A DNA stretch of 64,000 bases from Calothrix sp. 336/3 (GTDB lineage: Bacteria; Cyanobacteriota; Cyanobacteriia; Cyanobacteriales; Nostocaceae), in assembly GCF_000734895.2 (NCBI RefSeq), contig NZ_CP011382.1:4132700-4196699 (forward strand), read 5' to 3'. The notes under the pieces were generated by a model. That model saw only the letters and a program-made list of their open reading frames with translations, was not told where the DNA came from and made no database searches. Below are positions 45,160 through 54,241 of this stretch, piece by piece. The first letter of the stretch is position 1, and each line of letters opens with the position of its first letter. Both the position numbers and the translations under genes were made by a program.

Positions 45160-46710
45160 ATGAGTGGAGATAGAAAAAATCGTATTTCTCAATTTGTCGT
45201 CACAGCACAACAAATGCGTGATATTGAAGGGCGAATTTTTGCTGCTGGGATGCCTGTGGCTGCTTTGATGGAAAAAGTTGCCGGATTAATTACCCATCGC
45301 ATCAAAGAAATTTTTCCCCCAATTAATTCCTCTATCGGTATTTTAGTTGGTCCGGGTCATAATGGAGGTGATGCCTTAGTTGTCGCACGGGAACTGTATT
45401 TTTGTGGAGCGAATGTTTGGCTATATTGCCCTTTTAATAAACTTAAGGAATTAACGAGTCAGCATTTACAATATGTTCAAAGTTTAGGTATCCCTTGCTA
45501 TCAAGATTTTCAAGAATTACCAGACTGTAATTATTTAATTGATGGCTTATTTGGCTTCGGTTTGGAAAGGGAAATTCAACAGCCCATAGCCCAAGCAATT
45601 GATTACTTTAATCACTGGCAAAAACCGATAATTAGTATTGATATCCCTTCGGGATTACATACTGATACGGGTTCAGTTTTAGGTATAGCTATTCGTGCCG
45701 ACTATACCCTATGTCTAGGTTTATGGAAATTAGGATTATTACAAGACCAAGCCCTAGATTATCTTGGGAAAGTAGAATTAATAGATTTTGGTATTCCCCT
45801 TGCTGACATTGAATTCGTATTAGGAAAAGCACCACAAATTCAACGGATTACTCGGAAATTTGCCCTATCTATTTTGCCCCTACCCCGTCCCCTTGTAACT
45901 CACAAATATCAACAAGGACATTTATTGTTAATTTGTGGTTCTCGACGTTATGCAGGAGGAGCAATTTTAACAGGTTTAGGTGCAAGGGGGAGTGGTGTGG
46001 GAATGTTATCGATCGCCATCCCCGAATCCCTCAAACCCTTACTTGTCGCTCAATTACCAGAAGCTTTAATTATTGGTTGTCCAGAAACAGCAACCGGAGC
46101 GATCGCCGAATTACCTTCAGATTTAAACTTACACCAATATCAGGCGATCGCCTGTGGTCCTGGTTTAACTACTGAGCCTGTAAATATTGTCCAGCAAGTT
46201 CTGGCAGTTAATACACCCTTGGTACTCGATGCAGATGCTTTAAATATTGTCGCCCAACTAGGAACCATTCCCACCCTAGAAAAACGTCCCTCCCCCACGG
46301 TAATTACACCCCACACTGGAGAATTTGCTCGACTCTTCCCCCATATTCCAGGAATCCAGGAAGCCGCAAAGGTAAGTGGAGCAGTCGTTTTACTTAAAGG
46401 TGCAAGAACAGCGATCGCCGCTTCGGCGGAGCATAGCTCTATCGCCCATCCTGGAGGTAAAATTTGGATTAACCCGGAAAGTACCCCTGCGTTGGCTAGG
46501 GGCGGTAGTGGAGATGTGTTGACAGGTTTACTCGGTGGTTTACTTGCCCAACTAGTGTCCCAGGGAAAACCCTTAGAAGATATTGTTGCAACTGCTGCCT
46601 GGTGGCACGCCCAAGCCGGAATTCTTGCCGCCCAAAAACGTACAGAATTAGGTGTAGATGCTTATAATTTGACACAGTTTATTTTACCTGTACTGAACGC
46701 GAACTGTTGA
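45160..46710 (+). CDS. nnr: Bifunctional NAD(P)HX epimerase / ADP-dependent dehydratase
   Basis: A 516-residue fusion. The N-terminal YjeF_N domain (residues about 10-220; VTAQQMRDIE, GPGHNGGDALVVAREL, DIPSGLHTDTG) epimerises damaged NAD(P)H hydrate. The C-terminal ribokinase-like domain (about 235-510; ACGPGLTTE, LDADALN, ARGGSGDVLTGLLGGLL) dehydrates it at the cost of ADP. Together they repair hydrated cofactors. A palindromic 27-bp repeat has inserted in frame at 46411-46445 and adds roughly nine residues (ASAEHSSIA) between KGARTAIA and HPGG, a surface loop in the family. The catalytic motifs remain intact. Confidence 0.95.
   Translation: MSGDRKNRISQFVVTAQQMRDIEGRIFAAGMPVAALMEKVAGLITHRIKEIFPPINSSIGILVGPGHNGGDALVVARELYFCGANVWLYCPFNKLKELTSQHLQYVQSLGIPCYQDFQELPDCNYLIDGLFGFGLEREIQQPIAQAIDYFNHWQKPIISIDIPSGLHTDTGSVLGIAIRADYTLCLGLWKLGLLQDQALDYLGKVELIDFGIPLADIEFVLGKAPQIQRITRKFALSILPLPRPLVTHKYQQGHLLLICGSRRYAGGAILTGLGARGSGVGMLSIAIPESLKPLLVAQLPEALIIGCPETATGAIAELPSDLNLHQYQAIACGPGLTTEPVNIVQQVLAVNTPLVLDADALNIVAQLGTIPTLEKRPSPTVITPHTGEFARLFPHIPGIQEAAKVSGAVVLLKGARTAIAASAEHSSIAHPGGKIWINPESTPALARGGSGDVLTGLLGGLLAQLVSQGKPLEDIVATAAWWHAQAGILAAQKRTELGVDAYNLTQFILPVLNANC
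46411..46445. repeat. HIP1-linked palindromic repeat inside the nnr reading frame
   Basis: GCGAT/ATCGC ends enclose the hairpins CGCCG-CTT-CGGCG and GAGC-ATA-GCTC. The inserted unit is 27 bp, so the frame is preserved. It encodes AASAEHSSIA. Confidence 0.9.
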
Positions 46711-46826
46711 AAAATCAAGTTAAATTAAACATATCAGGAATAATTTTCTGGAAAATTTGGTGATATTCTTGTCATCAATGACACCTGTAAAATAAACAGG
46801 AAAATATAATTCAGGAGTATAAAATT

Positions 46827-47255
46827 ATGAGCATGAAGGGAATGTTTGCTAGTTTGGTGACAGCAACAATTTGCTTGCTAGCACCAGTAAATGCCCAAAA
46901 TCCTCCCGCACGTACCTATCAACCGGGACCTTGGCAACCAGTTGCCAGATTTGCCAATCCCAAACAGACTTTACGAGTAGTTTTGATTAATCAGAGTGGT
47001 ATTCCCTTGCAGTATGGTTTATCAAGTGGAGATGCTTTAAATGCCGTGATTCCTGTTAAAGGGAAAGCAACTGTGACGACAAATGTGATACCAGATTACA
47101 TCTTAGTTTATCCGAATAAGGCTGAAAATGTAGACTTAAACTTTCAAGTTACAGCTAATGGCAATACTGCCACTGTCACCATCACCCAAACTAACGAGCC
47201 TCCTGGATATTCTACGGTCAATTTACACGAAACAGGTGCAATCTATATTTATTAA
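46827..47255 (+). CDS. Secreted small beta-rich protein, unknown family
   Basis: A 142-residue protein with a signal peptide (MSMKGMFASLVTATICLLAPVNAQ, processing near residue 24) and a mature part that looks like one beta-sandwich: LRVVLINQSGIPLQYGLSSGD, AVIPVKGKATVTTNV and NTATVTITQTNEPPGYSTVNLHETGAIYIY. AGGAG precedes the ATG. There is no recognised domain. It lies between nnr and the MidA-family methyltransferase gene, probably as its own transcript. Confidence 0.65.
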   Translation: MSMKGMFASLVTATICLLAPVNAQNPPARTYQPGPWQPVARFANPKQTLRVVLINQSGIPLQYGLSSGDALNAVIPVKGKATVTTNVIPDYILVYPNKAENVDLNFQVTANGNTATVTITQTNEPPGYSTVNLHETGAIYIY

Positions 47256-47375
47256 ATATTTGATGCAATATTTTTTGATTCATTGATTCCAGGTAGATAT
47301 CTTAGAATTATTCATGGTCAGTATCGGCAATTTTCCAGCCTTGACCATGGAATAATAGAGGTATTTTCAATATTT

Positions 47376-48581
47376 ATGGACTCCCAATTAATTGAGATAA
47401 TTCGTCAGGCGATCGCTGCTTCAGCAGAGCGTAGCTCTATCGCTGCTTCGGCGGAGCGTAGCTCTATCGCCACCCATGCTCAGCATCGCCTCACCTTCGC
47501 TGAATACATGGAAATTGCACTCTATCATCCAGAATATGGCTACTACTCTACCCAAGCAGCCAACCTCGGCAAGAAAGGAGACTTTTTTACCTCCGTACAC
47601 CTAGGTGCAGATTTTGGAGAAATGCTTGCCGAACAATTTCAGCAAATGTGGTTAATTCTAGGTAAACCCCAGGAATTTCAATTAGTAGAAATGGGTGCAG
47701 GTCAAGGTATTCTTGCCCAAGATATCTTAAAATATCTTCAGAAAATCTATCCTGATTTTTTCGCTGCATTAAAATACTCAATTGTCGAAAAATCGCCCAC
47801 CCTTAGAAGCATTCAACAGCAACGTTTACAAGAATTTGCTGTGAATTGGTACAACCTTGAAGAAATTTCTCCTAACTCCGTCACTGGTTGTTTTTTCTCC
47901 AATGAACTAGTCGATGCATTCCCCGTTCATCAATTCACTGTTGTCAACGGAGAACTACAAGAAATCTACGTCACCGTATCCTCTGATTCTCTACAAGAAA
48001 TCACTGATAAACCCTCCACTCCAAAACTTTTAGAATACCTCCAAATGCTAGGGATAGAGATAAATTCCTATGCAGATGGATATCGTAGCGAGATTAATTT
48101 ATCAGCTTTAGATTGGCTAGGTATAGTAGCCAACCGCTTGCATAGGGGATATGTGTTAACAATAGATTATGGCTATTCAGCAAGTCGGTACTACAACCCT
48201 AGACGCAATCAGGGAACTCTGCAATGTTACTGGCAGCATCAACGCCATAATAACCCCTACATTCATATTGGGCATCAAGATATCACAACCCATGTAGATT
48301 TTACCGCCCTGGAAAGATGGGGAGAGCAGTGCGGTCTTGATAAAGTGGGTTTTGTTCCCCAAGAGATATTCTTGATGGCATTAGGTTTAGGAGAGAGAAT
48401 CGCATCCCTATCCCAGCAAAAGCTCCCCATTGTGGAGTTGTTGCAACGTCGTGACTGTCTCCACCAACTAATAGATCCCATGGGAGTAGGAGGTTTTGGT
48501 GTTTTAGCACAGAGTAAAGGGCTAAATCCTCAGGAAACATCCCAGCCCCTGAAGGGTTTTAATATTCCAGAATTAGCTTAA
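47376..48581 (+). CDS. MidA/NDUFAF7-family SAM-dependent protein methyltransferase
   Basis: A protein of about 401 residues, starting at ATG 47376 (MDSQLIEIIRQ) rather than at a TTG further upstream. The family signature AEYMEIALYHPEYGYY, then VEMGAGQGILAQDIL (SAM loop), SNELVDAFPVH, and TIDYGYSASRYY places it with the arginine methyltransferases that act on respiratory complex subunits in mitochondria (NDUFAF7). In cyanobacteria a role in NDH-1 assembly is plausible but unproved. Two tandem 27-bp palindromic repeats lie in its frame (47409-47470) and insert ASAERSSIA twice near the N-terminus. Confidence 0.88.
   Translation: MDSQLIEIIRQAIAASAERSSIAASAERSSIATHAQHRLTFAEYMEIALYHPEYGYYSTQAANLGKKGDFFTSVHLGADFGEMLAEQFQQMWLILGKPQEFQLVEMGAGQGILAQDILKYLQKIYPDFFAALKYSIVEKSPTLRSIQQQRLQEFAVNWYNLEEISPNSVTGCFFSNELVDAFPVHQFTVVNGELQEIYVTVSSDSLQEITDKPSTPKLLEYLQMLGIEINSYADGYRSEINLSALDWLGIVANRLHRGYVLTIDYGYSASRYYNPRRNQGTLQCYWQHQRHNNPYIHIGHQDITTHVDFTALERWGEQCGLDKVGFVPQEIFLMALGLGERIASLSQQKLPIVELLQRRDCLHQLIDPMGVGGFGVLAQSKGLNPQETSQPLKGFNIPELA
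47409..47470. repeat. Tandem pair of HIP1-linked palindromic repeats in a reading frame
   Basis: The first unit has hairpin arms CGCTG-CTT-CAGCA, the second CGCTG-CTT-CGGCG, each followed by GAGC-GTA-GCTC and ATCGC. The units are spaced exactly 27 bp (nine codons). The C-G to T-A exchange in the first stem is a compensatory change relative to the copies at 40139 and 46411. Confidence 0.9.
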
Positions 48582-48898
48582 TTCCATGAGGAATTGGGGG
48601 AATAGGAATAGAAAAATGAGGTTTCTGGGAGAGGAAAAATTAAGACTATGTATATTTATTGGCAATGATAAATCAGATACGACTACATTAGTACTTGGTT
48701 AGTGGTAATAGATAGGTAATTGTCTTGGTAATTGATATCAGCAATATCCGTATATTTAATTACCCATCAGCCTCTAGCAAAAATCAACTCTTGCTAATTG
48801 CTAGAAAGGTAAAAAATAGGAATTCCAGGGATTTTATCTCTAGAAGTCTGATTTAAACCTTGAGCAAAGTCGTTAATTCTTAATAGTTAATAAAAACT
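48582..48898. other. Spacer without recognisable features
   Basis: This 317-bp AT-rich stretch lies between the methyltransferase gene and the 31-codon membrane peptide gene. I see no hairpin terminator, repeat or RNA gene. Confidence 0.35.
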
Positions 48899-48994
48899 AT
48901 GAACACCCACGATTTATTCATGCTAATTGTGCTTTTAAGCCCTGGTATTCTTCTATCTGTGATGATTATGGTGACATTTGCTGCTGGCGGTTAG
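48899..48994 (+). CDS. 31-residue single-helix membrane peptide
   Basis: A short frame (ATG 48899, TAG 48992-48994) encodes MNTHDLFMLIVLLSPG, then ILLSVMIMVTFAAGG, a single membrane helix with polar N-terminus and glycine C-terminus. This is the typical build of the small subunits of photosystems, cytochrome b6f or NDH-1 in cyanobacteria. I cannot match it to PsaM, PsbT, PetN, PetL or another known one from memory. The isolated position in a spacer and the clean helix argue for a real gene. Confidence 0.5.
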   Translation: MNTHDLFMLIVLLSPGILLSVMIMVTFAAGG

Positions 48995-49266
48995 GGTTCG
49001 TTGAAATTTTTAGATGGCATTTTGGGAAGAATAATCATCTAAAGGTGTTTAATTTAACACTTATCAAAGCCTGAATCTGAAATAATTTTCATGCATTTAT
49101 CGGTGTAAATTTATCATCTGAGTTTGATATTTTCCCAATTTCCATCGATAATTTTATGACTAGCTGAGAATACCTATTTGCGAATAGTTAAGATTTTTTT
49201 TATTATTTAGCTAGTAGCTCTGAGCTATTTAACAGATAAAACTCCTTACTTTAGGAAACCTAAACA

Positions 49267-50139
49267 ATGAAAGTAGCATTTTTGGGGACAGGATTAATGG
49301 GATTACCCATGGCACAAAGGTTATTAGGGGCAAATATTCCGTTAATTGCTTATAACCGTACCCCAGAAAAGCTAGAACCTCTGAAAGCTGCTGGTGCAGA
49401 AATTGCCATCAAACCCCGTCAGGCGATCGCCGTTGCAGATTGTGTGATTTTAATGTTGACAAATACACCAGCAATCTACAGCGTCTTACTTTCTGATCGA
49501 GCCTCCCACAGCATCGCGGGACGAACTATCATTCAAATGGGAACCATCACCCCCACGGAAAGTAAAGAAATCCAAGATGCCGTAGTTGCCGCTGGAGGAG
49601 AGTATATTGAAGCACCTGTATTGGGTAGTGTTCCCGAAGCAAAAACAGGGGAATTAATTGTGATGGTGGGAGGTAATCAACTTCAGTATGAGCGCAATTT
49701 AGAACTCCTGAAAAACTTTAGCCCTAATCCTATCCATGTGGGTGCAGTTGGTACCGCCGCAGCCTTAAAATTAGCATTGAATCAATTAATTGCTTCCCAA
49801 ACTGCTGCCTTTGCCCTCAGCTTAAGTTTTGCCCAACTTCAGGGTGTGAACGTGGATATTTTCATGGATATTTTGCGCTCTAGTGCTTTGTATGCACCCA
49901 CCTTTGATAAAAAATTACCCAGAATGTTGGATGGTGACTATAGTCATCCGAATTTCCCGACAAAACACTTGATGAAAGATATTGAATTTTTCCTAGAAGA
50001 AGCCAAGAATGTCGGCTTAAATATCAAGAGTTTAGAAGGAGTTCGAGAAATTATTGAAACAACCATGAAAATGTCCTTCGGCAATTCTGATTACTCTGCC
50101 ATCTTTGCTGCAATTAACCATACCTTAGAAGGAAAGTAA
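49267..50139 (+). CDS. Beta-hydroxyacid dehydrogenase (3-hydroxyisobutyrate / glyoxylate reductase family)
   Basis: A 290-residue NAD(P)-dependent enzyme. The Rossmann start is FLGTGLMGLPMAQRLL with an arginine after the second strand (YNRTPEK), which favours NADPH. The family boxes IIQMGTITPTESKE, YIEAPVLGSVPEAKTGELIVMVGG and the catalytic lysine in VGTAAALKLALNQLI are present. Glyoxylate/succinic semialdehyde reductases of cyanobacteria look like this. Its neighbours do not reveal the substrate. Confidence 0.88.
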   Translation: MKVAFLGTGLMGLPMAQRLLGANIPLIAYNRTPEKLEPLKAAGAEIAIKPRQAIAVADCVILMLTNTPAIYSVLLSDRASHSIAGRTIIQMGTITPTESKEIQDAVVAAGGEYIEAPVLGSVPEAKTGELIVMVGGNQLQYERNLELLKNFSPNPIHVGAVGTAAALKLALNQLIASQTAAFALSLSFAQLQGVNVDIFMDILRSSALYAPTFDKKLPRMLDGDYSHPNFPTKHLMKDIEFFLEEAKNVGLNIKSLEGVREIIETTMKMSFGNSDYSAIFAAINHTLEGK

Positions 50140-50456
50140 CTGCTTGTAACTTTTTATTCCTGCATCACTGCGAGATTTTCTGTTGATACTGTTAATTTTT
50201 CGCCTTTGCAGTTCCCAGGATAGGTAGTCTTTGCGTTAGTCTTCGTTGCAATCACTCCACATCCCTACGGTTACGTAAATAGTGTAGTCAAACATCTGTC
50301 AACTACACCACACAACCGAGATTATTTCTACCTCAAAATGACATAAATTTGAGGAAATCAATTCTTCCCCGATTTTCCTATGTACTTTCCGCACAAAGTG
50401 TAACCATGTTTTGGTAGATTATTAAAATAAGTTACAAAAATTGCGGTTAGGCATAG
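50140..50456. other. Spacer upstream of sat with a 7-bp hairpin
   Basis: This 317-bp spacer contains GTGTAGT (50282-50288) and ACTACAC (50302-50308), a perfect 7-bp inverted pair with a 13-base loop and no T-run. It could be an operator or a repeat. Nothing else stands out. Confidence 0.4.
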
Positions 50457-51644
50457 ATGACTTTGAGCAAGAATCCAGACAGCATCGCTCCCCACGGTGG
50501 GCAATTGGTGAATCGCATCGCTACACCGGAACAACGAGAGTTCTTTCTTTCTAAAGGTGATTATTTACCACGGGTAGAGCTTGACCAAAGGGCAGTATCA
50601 GACTTAGAAATGATCGCGATCGGTGGTTTCAGCCCTCTGACTGGTTTTATGAACCAGCAAGATTACGATCGCGTAGTTACAGAAATGCGACTAGCTAATG
50701 GTACCGTTTGGTCAATCCCCGTCACTCTTTCAGTGACTGAAGAAGTTGCTGCACCCCTACAAATAGGTGGTTTGGTGCGTCTGGATGACCCCACAGGGAG
50801 ATATGTTGGGGTATTGGAACTCAAAGAAAAATATACCTACGATAAAGAGCGGGAAGCAATCAATGTCTACCGCACCAACGATATTAAACACCCTGGTGTG
50901 AAAGTTTTATATGACCAAGGTTCTGTAAACCTAGCAGGAGAAGTTTGGTTACTCCAACGGGATTCCCATCCTTTATTCCCCGCTTACCAAATTGACCCCG
51001 CAGAATCGCGGAAAATGTTTCAGGCAAAGGGTTGGAAAACAATTGTCGGTTTCCAAACTCGTAACCCCATCCACCGTGCCCATGAGTATATCCAAAAATG
51101 TGCCATGGAAACCGTAGATGGTTTATTCCTCCATCCTTTAGTGGGTGCAACGAAGGAAGATGATATCCCTGCGGATGTGCGGATGCGCTGTTACGAAATT
51201 CTCCTAGAGAACTACTATCCCGCAGATCGGGTAATTTTGGCAATTAACCCAGCCGCAATGCGATATGCTGGTCCCCGTGAGGCAATTTTCCACGCCTTAG
51301 TACGGAAAAACTATGGTTGTACCCATTTTATCGTAGGGCGCGACCATGCCGGCGTTGGTGATTACTATGGTACCTATGACGCGCAATATATCTTTGATGA
51401 ATTCGCGCCAGAAGAACTGGGTATTATTCCCATGAAGTTTGAACACGCTTTTTACTGCACTCGTACTAAGCAAATGGCAACCACAAAAACTAGTGCAAGT
51501 ACACCCGCAGAACGGGTTCACCTTTCTGGAACCAAAGTTCGGGAAATGTTGCGTCGTGGGGAGTTACCACCTCCAGAATTTTCTCGTCCCGAAGTTGCTG
51601 CGGAGCTAGCGCGGGCAATGCGAGTCCCTATGAGTGTAGTTTAG
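50457..51644 (+). CDS. sat: Sulfate adenylyltransferase (ATP sulfurylase)
   Basis: A 395-residue Sat enzyme that activates sulfate to APS in assimilation. The PUA-like N-terminal domain is followed by the catalytic core with QTRNPIHRAHEYIQK (HxxH motif), FLHPLVGATKEDDIP and GRDHAGVGDYYG. The length fits the non-fused bacterial/plastid type without an APS kinase domain. It is not next to cysH or cysC. The start is the ATG at 50457. Confidence 0.96.
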   Translation: MTLSKNPDSIAPHGGQLVNRIATPEQREFFLSKGDYLPRVELDQRAVSDLEMIAIGGFSPLTGFMNQQDYDRVVTEMRLANGTVWSIPVTLSVTEEVAAPLQIGGLVRLDDPTGRYVGVLELKEKYTYDKEREAINVYRTNDIKHPGVKVLYDQGSVNLAGEVWLLQRDSHPLFPAYQIDPAESRKMFQAKGWKTIVGFQTRNPIHRAHEYIQKCAMETVDGLFLHPLVGATKEDDIPADVRMRCYEILLENYYPADRVILAINPAAMRYAGPREAIFHALVRKNYGCTHFIVGRDHAGVGDYYGTYDAQYIFDEFAPEELGIIPMKFEHAFYCTRTKQMATTKTSASTPAERVHLSGTKVREMLRRGELPPPEFSRPEVAAELARAMRVPMSVV

Positions 51645-51659
51645 GGAATAGGTGATGGT

Positions 51660-51750
51660 AATATAGCGTTTCCCAAGGAAATGGAGTATACTCCACCCGC
51701 GCTATCGCGCACCCTCCCCTTAGTAAGGGGAGGGTTGGGGAGGGGTCAGT
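51660..51750. repeat. Composite palindromic repeat
   Basis: TGGAGTATACTCCA (51682-51695) is a perfect 14-bp palindrome. CCCTCCCCTTA (51712-51722) and TAAGGGGAGGG (51724-51734) form an 11-bp stem with a one-base centre. An outer ATAGCG/CGCTAT pair encloses the first palindrome. The CCCTCCCC...GGGGAGGG unit followed by GTTGGGGAGGGGT is a common dispersed repeat style in cyanobacteria. It may also terminate sat. Confidence 0.6.
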
Positions 51751-51962
51751 TTGTATCTCATCAGAGTCAGAAAGGCTATAGGGAATATTAAAAATACTTC
51801 TGACTTCCTACACCCTTCCCTATTCGTATAATCAAAGCTTTACACTCCAGACCTCACCATCTAAGCTGATAGCTGACAGTATTTTGGTTTGGGTTAGAGG
51901 AATTCCATAATCTGAAATCCAAAAGCCAAAATAGTGATATGGACAGGGCTGGATGCTAATTT

Positions 51963-54125
51963 ATGAAGCGACGCAGATTTTTCCAACATTTTGGCTCGAT
52001 TCTCGCGTTATTAGGTGCAAGTGAAGCTGGATGGTTTACTTGGGAGAGTGGCTATTTGCCAGCTTTGGCAGAATCTAGTCCGCGTAAATTAGCCCTATTA
52101 GTGGGTATTAACCAATATTCCCATGGGGGAACTTTAGGTGGTTGCTTGACGGATGTCGAGCTACAAAGAGAACTTTTAATACATCGGTTTGGTTTTATTG
52201 GGTCAGATATTCTGACTTTGACCGATGGTGCTGCTAGTCGGGAATCTCTGGAAAGTGCTTTTGTTGAGCATTTAAGTAAGCAAGCTCAACCGGGAGATGT
52301 GGTATTTTTCCATTTTAGCGGTTATGGTAGCTACGTTAAATCTGATACTGCTGCTGATTCTCTACTGAAAGCTTTAATTCCTGCGGATGGCATAGAAATA
52401 AAAGCTGGGCAGCAAGAGGCGAATTATCTGTTAGAAGAGACATTATTTTTAATGTTGCGATCGCTATCAACGGATAAAATAACCGCCATATTAGATACCA
52501 GCTACAACAGCTTAAGTCAGTATCTACCAGCAGAACTAATCACACGCAGTTATCAGACACCAGCGACAGCTATTTTCACAAATACAGAATTGGAGTTACG
52601 CAAGCAACTGCCAGAAAAAGCAACTCAGGAAGCGTTAATTTTACAAGCCACAGCCGCACCTGGGCAACAAGCTAGGGAAATTCAATTATCGGGAATGAAT
52701 GCAGGTTTATTTACCTATGCTTTAACCCAGTACCTCTGGGAAATTACCCCAGCAACAACGATACAATTTTGCCTATCTCAGATTAATAGTTCCATACAGC
52801 AAATAGGTGGTAATCAAGAATCTAGCTGGTTATCAACAAAGAAAAATCAACAAAGAGCGCTGCTGACAGAAAATTTACTCCCCAAAACTGATATTGGAGC
52901 CGAGGCAATCATTACCGCCGTTGAGGATGAGGGCAAAACTGTACAATTATCCTTAGCCGGAATACCACCACAAGTTTTAGAATCCTACGGCGTAAATTCA
53001 CGTTTGCGATTAGTGCAACCAGGAGACGGAGAGTTAATTCTGCGATCGCGCACTGGATTAACAGCGAAAGCGCAAGTCACCAATAGTCAAACTATGCCAA
53101 AAATCGGAAATTTGGCACAGGAGACAGTGCGAATTATCCCCCGCAATATTAATTTAACCGTTGCCCTCGATAGCAAATTAGCCAGAATAGAAAGAGTTGA
53201 TGCCACCAGTGCCTTTGCTAATATTGAACGAGTCTCCAGTGTGGTAATTGGAGAGCAAACAGCTGATTACGTTTTTGCCAAACAGCCAACTAGTCAAGAC
53301 AAGGAATTAATTAATAACTCTGCCAGTCGTTACAGCTTATTTTCTTTGAGCGGAGAAAGACTACCCAATACCCTGGGGGAAGCGGGGGAAGCGGTGAAAG
53401 TTGCAGTGCAAAGATTAGCTCCCAAGTTGCAAACTTTCCTAGGGGCAAAACTGTGGCGTTTGACAGAAAATGCTGCTTCTTCCCAATTACAGGTGAAAGC
53501 AACCTTAGAAGTAATTAACGGTATTTCACCCCGTGGGATTATGCAACGTCAAACCTGGCGCAGTCGAACCTGGGAAAATGGCAATAAAAAACTGAATAAC
53601 CCCGATAGTACCGCAATTCCCGAAATTTCTATCGGTAGTCGGGTGCAATATCGAGTTCAAAATTTTGGCGATCGCCCCCTCTATGTCACCCTGGTTGGTT
53701 TAAATAGTGCCAGGATGGCGATCGCTCTCTATCCTTGGCAAACAGAAAAGACTCCCGAAAATCCCCAGAATCCCTCCCAAATTCAGGATGTAGTCATTCC
53801 TCCAGGGCAAACTATCACCATCCCCCAAACACCATCCGGTTTTGAATGGGTAATCCAAAGTCCCACTTTTTGGTGCGAAACTCAATTAATCTTCAGTACT
53901 GCTCCCTTTACCCAAACCACCACCGCATTAAGTAACTATCCCCACGGGGAACAACAAAGGATTTTTCCCCTACTTAATCCCCTAGAAGTTGCCCAGGCAA
54001 TTCTGCAAGACTTACACAATGCTAGTACCGCCACGGTAGATACAAATAATATACCTGGAGATTCCTACCTTTGGGATGTCAATCATTGGGCAAGTTTAGG
54101 ATTTATGTTCCAGGTAGTTAGTTGA
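51963..54125 (+). CDS. Caspase-fold protein with replaced catalytic pair (pseudo-orthocaspase)
   Basis: A 720-residue exported protein. The N-terminus MKRRRFFQHFGSILALLG resembles a twin-arginine signal. The caspase-like p20 domain (about 40-290) starts with KLALLVGINQYSHGG. In active members a His lies in SGHG and a Cys in D-x-C-H-S-G. Here the sequence is HFSGYGS with Y121 and LDTSYNS with S180, so both residues of the dyad are replaced. The C-terminal part (about 540-660) resembles DUF4384. Catalytically dead orthocaspases with Tyr-Ser are known in cyanobacteria. It may be a regulatory or binding protein. Confidence 0.85.
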   Translation: MKRRRFFQHFGSILALLGASEAGWFTWESGYLPALAESSPRKLALLVGINQYSHGGTLGGCLTDVELQRELLIHRFGFIGSDILTLTDGAASRESLESAFVEHLSKQAQPGDVVFFHFSGYGSYVKSDTAADSLLKALIPADGIEIKAGQQEANYLLEETLFLMLRSLSTDKITAILDTSYNSLSQYLPAELITRSYQTPATAIFTNTELELRKQLPEKATQEALILQATAAPGQQAREIQLSGMNAGLFTYALTQYLWEITPATTIQFCLSQINSSIQQIGGNQESSWLSTKKNQQRALLTENLLPKTDIGAEAIITAVEDEGKTVQLSLAGIPPQVLESYGVNSRLRLVQPGDGELILRSRTGLTAKAQVTNSQTMPKIGNLAQETVRIIPRNINLTVALDSKLARIERVDATSAFANIERVSSVVIGEQTADYVFAKQPTSQDKELINNSASRYSLFSLSGERLPNTLGEAGEAVKVAVQRLAPKLQTFLGAKLWRLTENAASSQLQVKATLEVINGISPRGIMQRQTWRSRTWENGNKKLNNPDSTAIPEISIGSRVQYRVQNFGDRPLYVTLVGLNSARMAIALYPWQTEKTPENPQNPSQIQDVVIPPGQTITIPQTPSGFEWVIQSPTFWCETQLIFSTAPFTQTTTALSNYPHGEQQRIFPLLNPLEVAQAILQDLHNASTATVDTNNIPGDSYLWDVNHWASLGFMFQVVS

Positions 54126-54241
54126 ATTCAGCTTTGCTGTGGGGGAGTTAATCCCCATCAGAAAATGTTTTGAATTCTGAATTGTTAACTGTGAGTACCA
54201 AGCAATTTATAGTGGAGTTGTCTGTCAATCCTGAAACAATT

